This document shows, in pieces, positions 58,140 to 64,000 of a stretch of DNA of 64,000 bases (positions within the stretch are counted from its first letter, which is position 1; the number at the start of each line of letters is the position of its first letter). The stretch spans positions 1,436,001-1,500,000 of the forward strand of contig NZ_OY761823.1 of the NCBI RefSeq assembly GCF_963664965.1. Reading direction: 5' to 3'. The notes under the pieces are model-generated. The model was not told where the DNA came from. It saw nothing but the letters and a program-made list of their open reading frames with translations, and ran no database searches. Both the position numbers and the translations under genes were made by a program. The stretch comes from an uncultured Pseudodesulfovibrio sp. (GTDB taxonomy: Bacteria > Desulfobacterota > Desulfovibrionia > Desulfovibrionales > Desulfovibrionaceae).

Positions 58140-58649
58140 TTATCCCCGTTTCAGGGTTAACGGCAGCCCCGCTGCGACAAGGTAGGCCCTGTCCGCGGCT
58201 TGGGCGACGGCTTGGTTGAGCGCGCCCAGGCTCCGTATGAAAGCTCGGACTTCGCTACCGCCAGGAAGAGGTCCGAGGCCGGTCTCACAGGAAACCAGTA
58301 TCAGTTCAGTCGTATTCCAATGTTCAAGAATTTCGGTGAATTCCTGAACTTTTTCCTTCTCGCATCCTGCTTCGCGGCAGGAGAAGAGCCAATAGTCCAG
58401 GCTGTCCACCAGCACGGACGGAAAGTTCAATTTAGCCTGTCCGAGCGTCTGAGGCAAGTCCTCAGATACTTCCATCACTTCCAGCCCCGGTGAGCGGGTC
58501 AGGCGGTGCTGGCGAATCTGCTCCCTGAACTCGAGATCCCGGGCCTTTCCGGTGGCGATGAACAGCCCCGGCTGTGTCTTTTCGGCAAGCAGGTCGAGGG
58601 CAAAGTCCGATTTGCCGGATTTGTTGCCGCCAAGTACCAGAGTGATCAT
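58140..58649 (-). CDS. cobU: Adenosylcobinamide kinase / adenosylcobinamide-phosphate guanylyltransferase
   Basis: A 169-residue bifunctional enzyme that phosphorylates adenosylcobinamide and then adds GMP, activating the corrinoid for attachment of the lower ligand. It has the P-loop GGNKSGKSDFALDL, the guanylylation histidine in REQIRQHRLTRSPG and VSCETGLGPLPGG. The ATG at 58649 overlaps the stop of the upstream TIM-barrel gene (ATGA), so translation is coupled. Slightly shorter than Salmonella CobU (181). Confidence 0.9.
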   Translation of the reverse strand: MITLVLGGNKSGKSDFALDLLAEKTQPGLFIATGKARDLEFREQIRQHRLTRSPGLEVMEVSEDLPQTLGQAKLNFPSVLVDSLDYWLFSCREAGCEKEKVQEFTEILEHWNTTELILVSCETGLGPLPGGSEVRAFIRSLGALNQAVAQAADRAYLVAAGLPLTLKRG

Positions 58650-59470
58650 TTCGCGTTTCTCCAGTCTGCCGCCCATTGTGCGAGCAGGCTCAGGGAATGG
58701 AAAATTTCCGTTTCATCAAATACTTCCAAGGTGACCGTATCTCCCCGGAATTCAGTGAGCATTTGTCGAAGCAAGGCTTTGCCTGTCTCGTTCAGATGCC
58801 CTAATCCCGTATGTCTCCCGCCGTTGATAGGTGCGTAGACATGCAGCATACGCACGGTGTCCCACAGGTCGGGCAGGTCGAGAACCGAGTGCTGACCATA
58901 AGCGATGATATGGCCAAGGTCCAGACAGGTCGAATAGCCGCCTGACCGCGCTTCGTCCCATACGGCGCACAGATCGCTTTCGTCCACGTTTTCAAGTAGC
59001 ACGTCTGCCGGATCGATACCCGCATCCCGTAGGTGCGCCGCCAGAGGCAGCAGCATGTCAGGCTCAGTCGGAGGGTGCAGCACCCATGCCTTGGGTTTAA
59101 GATATGCAGCCTTGTCCATCAGGCCTGTCAGCTTTTTCCACACCGTATCAAGGCCCGAAGCCCATGGCAGATCAAGCGGCAGGTGGACGTGCCATGAAAT
59201 CGGCAGGTTCGTCAAATCCGCAGGGAGGTCTTCTTCAGTATAGCGCAGGCAGGCCTCGGTTTCGAAAAACAGCAAGCATACTTCAGGAAAGAAATCCGCG
59301 AGAAAGCGGCTGTTTTCCGCTGCTCCGGCAGGAATGACGAATGAGGGCGCAGCCACGTGAAACGGGAATTTCACTCCTGTTTCATTCTGAACGCCGTCGA
59401 CAGAAACGTGACGCGAGTGTGCACGCTTTTCCCTGTCGGTGCCGTCATTGAAATCGCAGTGGCTACGCAT
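58646..59470 (-). CDS. cbiR: TIM-barrel cobamide-remodelling phosphodiesterase, CbiR-like
   Basis: A 274-residue protein of the AP-endonuclease-2/xylose-isomerase-like TIM-barrel superfamily. Likely metal ligands lie in WHVHLPLD, WVLHPP, LLENVDESD, TCLDLGHI, LHVYAPINGGRH and LEVFDE. CbiR enzymes, described from Akkermansia and known in Desulfovibrionales, remove the lower ligand of cobamides so that it can be exchanged. ATG 59470 has AGGA 8 nt upstream. The 4-bp overlap with cobU, the next enzyme in corrinoid salvage, supports the CbiR call strongly. Without that neighbour it would be called only a sugar-phosphate isomerase/epimerase. Confidence 0.8.
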   Translation of the reverse strand: MRSHCDFNDGTDREKRAHSRHVSVDGVQNETGVKFPFHVAAPSFVIPAGAAENSRFLADFFPEVCLLFFETEACLRYTEEDLPADLTNLPISWHVHLPLDLPWASGLDTVWKKLTGLMDKAAYLKPKAWVLHPPTEPDMLLPLAAHLRDAGIDPADVLLENVDESDLCAVWDEARSGGYSTCLDLGHIIAYGQHSVLDLPDLWDTVRMLHVYAPINGGRHTGLGHLNETGKALLRQMLTEFRGDTVTLEVFDETEIFHSLSLLAQWAADWRNAK

Positions 59471-59545
59471 TATTGGATTTCCTTTTTCGGGCATGGTGAT
59501 TGCAAAGTTTTTGCATCAGTCAACCCTCTGACCGAGGATGCGAAC

Positions 59546-59689
59546 ATGAAGGCTTTTCGCAAGTTGTGTCAGCATATATTCAATCCGCTCCATCTTTTCT
59601 GCCGTCTCCGGCAGGCCGGATTCTCATCTCCCGCCGCCCGCAATGTCTGTCGGGCCTATGAACGCGGTCTCTACAGGTTCATATTGTAA
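59546..59689 (+). CDS. Putative 47-residue basic small protein
   Basis: ATG 59546 to TAA 59689 encodes a peptide starting MKAFRKLCQHIFNPLHLF and ending YERGLYRFIL, basic with three cysteines and no membrane helix. GAGG lies 8 nt upstream. It sits alone between the divergent cbiR operon and the convergent helicase gene. The FNPLH and AYERGLYR segments look like a protein under selection, but I cannot name a family. Confidence 0.5.
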   Translation: MKAFRKLCQHIFNPLHLFCRLRQAGFSSPAARNVCRAYERGLYRFIL

Positions 59690-59798
59690 ATGATGGTTTT
59701 CGGATTTTTCCCTTTCAATTGCTTTGGAAAGGCCCTGTCTCCTGAATGAGGAGGCATGCCCTGCTGCCAGATGAAGTAAAACGGTTTTTCCCCGTCTC

Positions 59799-62700
59799 CT
59801 AGTCCAGCAATCCGAGCTGCTTTTCTTTCCTGACTTTTTTTGCGGCCAGTGTCGTTCTGGTCAGTAAAGCCTCGGGCAGTTCGCGCAGATAGCGTGATTT
59901 CGGCAGGCTCAGCGTTTTGCCGTAGAGCTGTCGCTGGCTTGCGTGGCTGATATAAAGATTTTTCTTGGCGCGGGTCATGCCGACGTACATGAGCCGACGT
60001 TCTTCATGGAATCGTTGGCCGCGTCCGGGCGTGAGGGTGATCTTTGCGGTAAGCAGGTCCATTCCGGCGAAGGGGAGTATGCCTTCTTCGCAGGCGGGCA
60101 TGAAAACAGCGTCGAATTCCAGCCCCTTGGAAGCATGGAGTGTCATGACCTGCACTTTTTCCGCGGACCGCCGAACCAGTTCGAGTTCGGTCTGGAGACT
60201 GACCCAGTTGACAAGGGCCTGCCATCCGCCTCGGGTTTCGAACTCTTTCTTGAGTTCCTTGAACTGGCGGCTTTCCCAGAAAAACTGGTCAAACGGCGGG
60301 GTCTCGTTGAGGTAGGCAGCGAGGCTTACCGGTCCTTGTGCGAGGATATGGTCCGGCACATCCACCACGTCGTCACCGTTGTCGAGCGTCATGCCGAGGA
60401 ATCGCTGAACCGTGTGCAGGATGGTGGCGATACGGGGTTCCTGCCAGAACCCTTCGAGTTCCGGTGTGGAACAGGGGATGCCTGCGCGCTTGAGTGCTTT
60501 CTCGATGCATGGAATGAGCGCCTTGAACCGGACAAGGACCGCGATGTCGCCGGGAGCGAGGTCGCCGTGCCCTTCGGCATCGGTGATGGAATGGCTGGTC
60601 GCGCCGATGAGTCCCTTGACCTTGTCGCTGATCCAGGTGGCCTCACGGGCGGCGTCCGGGGCTTCACAGAGATGAATGGTGGCGTCAATGCCGAGGTTGG
60701 CGTTGAGCTTGGGTTCGTCCGGGAAAAGGGCCGCGGAACAGTCGAGAATATTCTGGCCTGAGCGGTAGTTTTCGCCCAGTGTGATGGTCTTGACGTTTTT
60801 CCAGATGTCGGCGAGGCGGTCCTTCACATCGCCCATTGCCCCCCTGAATCCGTAAATGGACTGCTTGGGGTCGCCGATGCAGAAAACGCCTTTGCCTGTT
60901 TCACCCGCAATGCCGCGGATGACGGCCAGTTGCAGAGGGGTGAGGTCCTGCACCTCGTCCACGAGCACGTTGGTGTACGGCATGCGGAAGGTGGGCGCGC
61001 CCGACTGTTCAAGCATGAATTCGAGGAGATCGGTGTAGTCCACCAGATCCCAGTGGTTCTTCTGGTTGCCGTAGTTGATGTGGGCATCGGCCAGATCGTC
61101 GGGGACGTCGGCCAGACGTTCACGGCCCAGATTGTACTTGTTCCAGTAATGGTCGAGGTTCTTGCCCGCGAATTCCGGGTTGACCTCGGCGAAAAGTTTT
61201 TTGGCCGCAGCCTCAGGCAGCACAATGGGCGTTTCGTTGTAGGCGTGCTTCCAGTAATCGAAGCAGAGGGCGTGGAGCGTGCCTGCCTGCGGCATTTCCG
61301 CATCTTCGCCCAGAAGCGTCTTCATGCGGTCGCGCATTTCCTGCGCGGCTCGGCGGGTGAAGGTGAGGGCGAGAATGCGTCTGGCCCGTTCGCCTTTTTC
61401 GATGAGCCGGGAAATGCGGCCCATGAGAGTCTGCGTCTTGCCTGTTCCCGGTCCGGCGAGAACAAGTACAGGCCCCGGGCCTGCCTTGATGGCTTTCTTC
61501 TGTGCCGAGTTGTAGGAAAGCTGTTTGGTTTCATTCTTAACAGGACGGAAAATGGGCAGACAGGTCAAGGCAGGGTCCTCGTCCGCGTCTTCAGCAGTGC
61601 TGGCGACGTCGGCTTTTTTCTTTTTGGCTTTCGGAATGGAGATAAGGGTTGCGCCGTTCTTGATTTCGGCTCGTTCTTTTTCATTGAAAACAGTAATCAC
61701 GCCGTATTCACCGTCAAAACCGGGTTTGCGGATGACGTTGCCGTCGCGCATGCGGGCGAGCCCTTCGCCGAGATGACAGGAATACTTGTTCAGGTCTTCC
61801 ACCGGAGCGCGTTGCAGGATGTCCAGTTCGGTGCCGAACTCCCGGATGAGCTTCATGTACAGTGTGTTGACCTTTTTGGTATTCGGTCCGGTGCCGACCA
61901 CTTCGGAAAGGATTTCCTTGAGTGGAATCATGGACGTGAACTCGGCGGCCCCCTGCGGTTTGACCGCTTCCTGCCGGTCGGCGAGTTCGAGTACGCGGTT
62001 GTAGACCCCGACTGTGACGGGCTTGCCGCAGACAGGGCAGATGCCGCCGCGCGCAATGGTTTCGTGCGGGTCCATGACCACGCCGCATTTGCGGTGGCCG
62101 TCCATGTGGTATTTTCCCTCTTCAGGGAAGAATTCCACGGTTCCGAGAAATTTGTGTCCCAGTCCTTCGCCACGCAATGCCCGGTAAATGCCTTCATAGG
62201 ACATCTCGCCACGGAACAGGTTGACCTCGCGGGCGAGCTTTTCGCCGGAGTGGGCGTCGGAGTTGGAGATGAGCTTGATACGGTCGAGTTCGCTCCATGT
62301 CCAGTTCATTTCGGGATCGGACGACAGGCCGGTTTCCATGGCGAAGATTTCCGCGGAGTAGTCTCCGAAACATTCCTTTATGGAATCAAAACCGGATTTC
62401 GAACCGAACAGGGAGAACCACGGCGTCCAGATGTGGGCCGGGACAAGGAATGCCATGGGATGCGTCTCAAGGACAAGATCAAGCAGGTCGCGGCTGTCGA
62501 GGCCGAGGATGGGACGGCCGTCCGACGCGAGATTGCCCACTTCGCCGAGTCGCTCGTTGAAGCGCTTCACGGAATCGAGGTCAGGCATGTACACGAGGTT
62601 GTGTATCTTGCGGACCTTGCCTCCGCGCTTGTAGATGGAGCTGATCTCCGTCTGGAGCATGAACCGGGTTCGACCCGCGATCGTGCCGTCAAAGGAGGGT

Positions 62701-62930
62701 ATTTCCGCTTCCAGCCCCTTGGGGTTGCGGAGGACGAAAAGTCCTTGGCCGTTGTCTACCAGATATTCCTCGATTTCGGCCAGCCATTCGGGGTGAGTGA
62801 AGTCACCTGTGCCGAGTACGGAAATGCCTTTCAGACTGCCCCATGCGGCGAGATTCGGGATGGTCAGTTTCTTGCTCGTTGCCCTGGAAAAACGCGAGTG
62901 GATGTGAAGGTCTGCGGTAAATCGTTCCAT
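59799..62930 (-). CDS. EndoQ-like PHP nuclease fused to UvrD-type helicase
   Basis: A 1043-residue fusion. Residues 1-420 resemble endonuclease Q: PHP metal motifs ADLHIHSRFS (6-15), GTGDFTHPEW, VPAHIWTPWF and ISNSDAHSG; a zinc-binding set around Cys282, His289, Cys298 and Cys301 (CPVCGK); then GVYNRVLELADR. EndoQ cuts DNA at deaminated bases. After a Lys-rich linker, residues 470-1043 form an SF1A helicase: AGPGTGKT (492-499), LTFTRRAAQEMR, VDEVQDLT, DPKQSIYGFRG, MTLHASKGLEFD and YVGMTRAKK. The fusion suggests lesion nicking coupled to strand unwinding in repair of deaminated DNA. No clear ribosome-binding site precedes the ATG. Confidence 0.88.
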   Translation of the reverse strand: MERFTADLHIHSRFSRATSKKLTIPNLAAWGSLKGISVLGTGDFTHPEWLAEIEEYLVDNGQGLFVLRNPKGLEAEIPSFDGTIAGRTRFMLQTEISSIYKRGGKVRKIHNLVYMPDLDSVKRFNERLGEVGNLASDGRPILGLDSRDLLDLVLETHPMAFLVPAHIWTPWFSLFGSKSGFDSIKECFGDYSAEIFAMETGLSSDPEMNWTWSELDRIKLISNSDAHSGEKLAREVNLFRGEMSYEGIYRALRGEGLGHKFLGTVEFFPEEGKYHMDGHRKCGVVMDPHETIARGGICPVCGKPVTVGVYNRVLELADRQEAVKPQGAAEFTSMIPLKEILSEVVGTGPNTKKVNTLYMKLIREFGTELDILQRAPVEDLNKYSCHLGEGLARMRDGNVIRKPGFDGEYGVITVFNEKERAEIKNGATLISIPKAKKKKADVASTAEDADEDPALTCLPIFRPVKNETKQLSYNSAQKKAIKAGPGPVLVLAGPGTGKTQTLMGRISRLIEKGERARRILALTFTRRAAQEMRDRMKTLLGEDAEMPQAGTLHALCFDYWKHAYNETPIVLPEAAAKKLFAEVNPEFAGKNLDHYWNKYNLGRERLADVPDDLADAHINYGNQKNHWDLVDYTDLLEFMLEQSGAPTFRMPYTNVLVDEVQDLTPLQLAVIRGIAGETGKGVFCIGDPKQSIYGFRGAMGDVKDRLADIWKNVKTITLGENYRSGQNILDCSAALFPDEPKLNANLGIDATIHLCEAPDAAREATWISDKVKGLIGATSHSITDAEGHGDLAPGDIAVLVRFKALIPCIEKALKRAGIPCSTPELEGFWQEPRIATILHTVQRFLGMTLDNGDDVVDVPDHILAQGPVSLAAYLNETPPFDQFFWESRQFKELKKEFETRGGWQALVNWVSLQTELELVRRSAEKVQVMTLHASKGLEFDAVFMPACEEGILPFAGMDLLTAKITLTPGRGQRFHEERRLMYVGMTRAKKNLYISHASQRQLYGKTLSLPKSRYLRELPEALLTRTTLAAKKVRKEKQLGLLD

Positions 62931-63001
62931 GCCGGGAACAGTATAGCCATACTCCTTTTAATGCAACCCGTGATCCGCAGTAAAATAGGTTGACCGATAG
63001 A

Positions 63002-63021
63002 TTTGTTGCAGATACAACCAA
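63002..63021. promoter_or_regulatory. Candidate MarR operator
   Basis: TTTGTTG-CAGATA-CAACCAA is an imperfect inverted repeat (6 of 7 arm bases match) ending 4 nt before the MarR start, in the space shared with the divergent helicase gene. MarR proteins commonly bind such sites and repress themselves. Confidence 0.45.
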
Positions 63022-63025
63022 CCGC

Positions 63026-63511
63026 ATGAATAATGACAAACTGAACCCGCGTCACGCAATGGGCTTTCTGACATGGAAAGCTTCCCGCGTTTTCATCAAC
63101 CATCTACAGGCCCGTCTGAACGAGGCCGGGATGAATATTTCCGTTGAACAACTTCGCCCGCTTTTTCCGTTGTACCGTTTGGAAACCATGAGTCAGGGCA
63201 AGCTGTGCGACATCCTGTCTCAGGAAAAAACCGGTGTGAGCCGCCTTGTGGCCGGACTGGAAAAGCGGGGATATGTGCGCCGTGAGGCCAGCAATGATGA
63301 CCGGCGTGTGAAGAATCTGACCATCACCAAAGCCGGTATCGCCGCGGTGGATATCGCGTGTGAGTTGATAGAAGCAAATCGGCTTGAATTGACCAGCGAT
63401 ATTGATCCTGACGAGCTTGAAATCTGTAAAAAGGTTCTGTGGCAGTTTATTGAGCCGCATCTTGATTGCTGTACCGTTGAAAGTGCCATCCCCGAAGAGA
63501 ACGAAAAATGA
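63026..63511 (+). CDS. MarR-family transcriptional regulator
   Basis: A 161-residue winged-helix regulator. The DNA-binding part reads LETMSQGKLCDILSQEKTGV, SRLVAGLEKRGYVRREA and the wing NDDRRVKNLTITKAG. ATG 63026 is chosen over an upstream in-frame TTG at 62990; neither has a strong ribosome-binding site. The gene is followed 17 nt later by an RND adaptor gene, so it is probably the local repressor of an efflux operon that continues past the window. Its helix-turn-helix is typical of MarR/SlyA proteins answering to phenolic or lipophilic compounds. Confidence 0.9.
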   Translation: MNNDKLNPRHAMGFLTWKASRVFINHLQARLNEAGMNISVEQLRPLFPLYRLETMSQGKLCDILSQEKTGVSRLVAGLEKRGYVRREASNDDRRVKNLTITKAGIAAVDIACELIEANRLELTSDIDPDELEICKKVLWQFIEPHLDCCTVESAIPEENEK

Positions 63512-63528
63512 TATTGGGAGAAATGAGA

Positions 63529-64000
63529 ATGCTGCGTTTCAGATATTTTCTGGCGTTATGCCTGACCGCTGTGCTTGTCCTGCCCGCATGGGCGCAGAAA
63601 CCGGGTGAGCGTCCGCCGTCTCCGGTTGTCGTGACCAAGGTGACCACCGGCGACATGGCTCCGCAGTCCGAGTTTATCGGCACGGTCTATTTTTCCGAGA
63701 TTTCCAACGTGGCCGCCGAAGTGGACGGCAAGGTCATGGATATCAAGGTTCAGGATGGCCAGCGCATCAAAGCCGGGGATGTCATGGTCGTGCTGTCTTC
63801 GTCGCTTCTGGACAGGAAGATTCGCAGTGCGCGTGCCAAGGCGCAGGAGGCCAAGGCGGAGTATGAAAATGCCCGTCTTGAGCACAAGCGCACGTCCGCA
63901 TTGTTCAAGAGCCGCACCGTTGCCGAAGGCGAATTCGATTCCAAGCGCCTCAGCGCCGAGGGCTTGCAGCACAATTACGAGTCTGCCCTTGCCGATCTTT
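63529..64000 (+). CDS. RND efflux periplasmic adaptor, N-terminal part (cut by window edge)
   Basis: The first 157 residues of a membrane-fusion protein are present. A Sec signal peptide with a hydrophobic core and AWA cleavage site comes first. Then come the N-terminal beta strands (VVVTKVTTGDMAPQSEFIGT), the lipoyl half-motif (AEVDGKVMDIKVQDGQRIKAGD) and the first coiled-coil helix, rich in Lys, Ala and Glu. GGGAG lies 8 nt before ATG 63529; ATG 63523 is also in frame. Unlike the adaptor at 46431 it has no lipobox cysteine. Probably followed by its transporter outside the window and controlled by the MarR protein. Confidence 0.9.
   Translation, partial: MLRFRYFLALCLTAVLVLPAWAQKPGERPPSPVVVTKVTTGDMAPQSEFIGTVYFSEISNVAAEVDGKVMDIKVQDGQRIKAGDVMVVLSSSLLDRKIRSARAKAQEAKAEYENARLEHKRTSALFKSRTVAEGEFDSKRLSAEGLQHNYESALADL

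Noticed and set aside
60930..62993. 687-codon plus-strand frame opposite the EndoQ-UvrD gene.
   Set aside because: Antisense shadow of a motif-complete helicase gene; the product has no family features.

Overview
The window reads as chromosomal DNA of a Desulfovibrionaceae-type sulfate reducer (Desulfovibrio / Pseudodesulfovibrio-like). This is inferred from gene families (several MCPs, an MCP-hemerythrin fusion, CbiR-type cobamide remodelling, a stand-alone AICAR transformylase, an EndoQ-UvrD fusion) and from a moderately high GC content broken by a few AT-rich patches. No rRNA, tRNA, CRISPR array or insertion-sequence transposase was seen.

Layout. 1-2020: a truncated LysR regulator, a divergent 32-residue membrane peptide with a LysR-type box between them, then about 1.3 kb without a convincing gene. 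2021-25742: a seven-gene, same-strand operon for a giant adhesin and its type I secretion machine: MotA/ExbB-like channel subunit, TolC-like outer-membrane protein, a 4851-residue protein of about 33 Ig-like repeats, MotB-like subunit, ABC exporter with an inactive C39-like domain, HlyD-type adaptor, and a Cache-PAS-degenerate HD-GYP protein. The set matches Salmonella SPI-4 (SiiA-F) part for part, with the HD-GYP-like protein as an extra member. 25934-37539: NhaA, then four chemoreceptors on the minus strand (one with a C-terminal hemerythrin, two a tandem paralogous pair) with the purine gene for AICAR transformylase between them. 37779-49227: SemiSWEET, an RNB ribonuclease, two divergent glycosyltransferases, an unknown protein, an RND efflux pump pair, and DUF1844-argC.

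49300-51800 is an accessory patch: an AT-rich DUF3800 gene lies between structured repeats, two direct copies on its left and two inverted copies on its right. 51937-53548 carries plsY and a CDF cation exporter. 53549-57139 holds polA surrounded by a second repeat family and large palindromes. 57140-59470 is a coupled minus-strand operon cbiR-cobU-DHH phosphoesterase. 59799-62930 encodes a PHP/EndoQ domain fused to a UvrD-type helicase. The window ends with a MarR regulator and the start of an RND adaptor gene, probably a regulated efflux operon continuing past the edge.

The strongest candidates for less-described biology are the SPI-4-like proton-channel-coupled secretion operon with its pseudo-HD-GYP protein, the EndoQ-UvrD fusion, and the DUF3800 gene framed by inverted structured repeats. 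All family assignments come from reading motifs; no database search was run.
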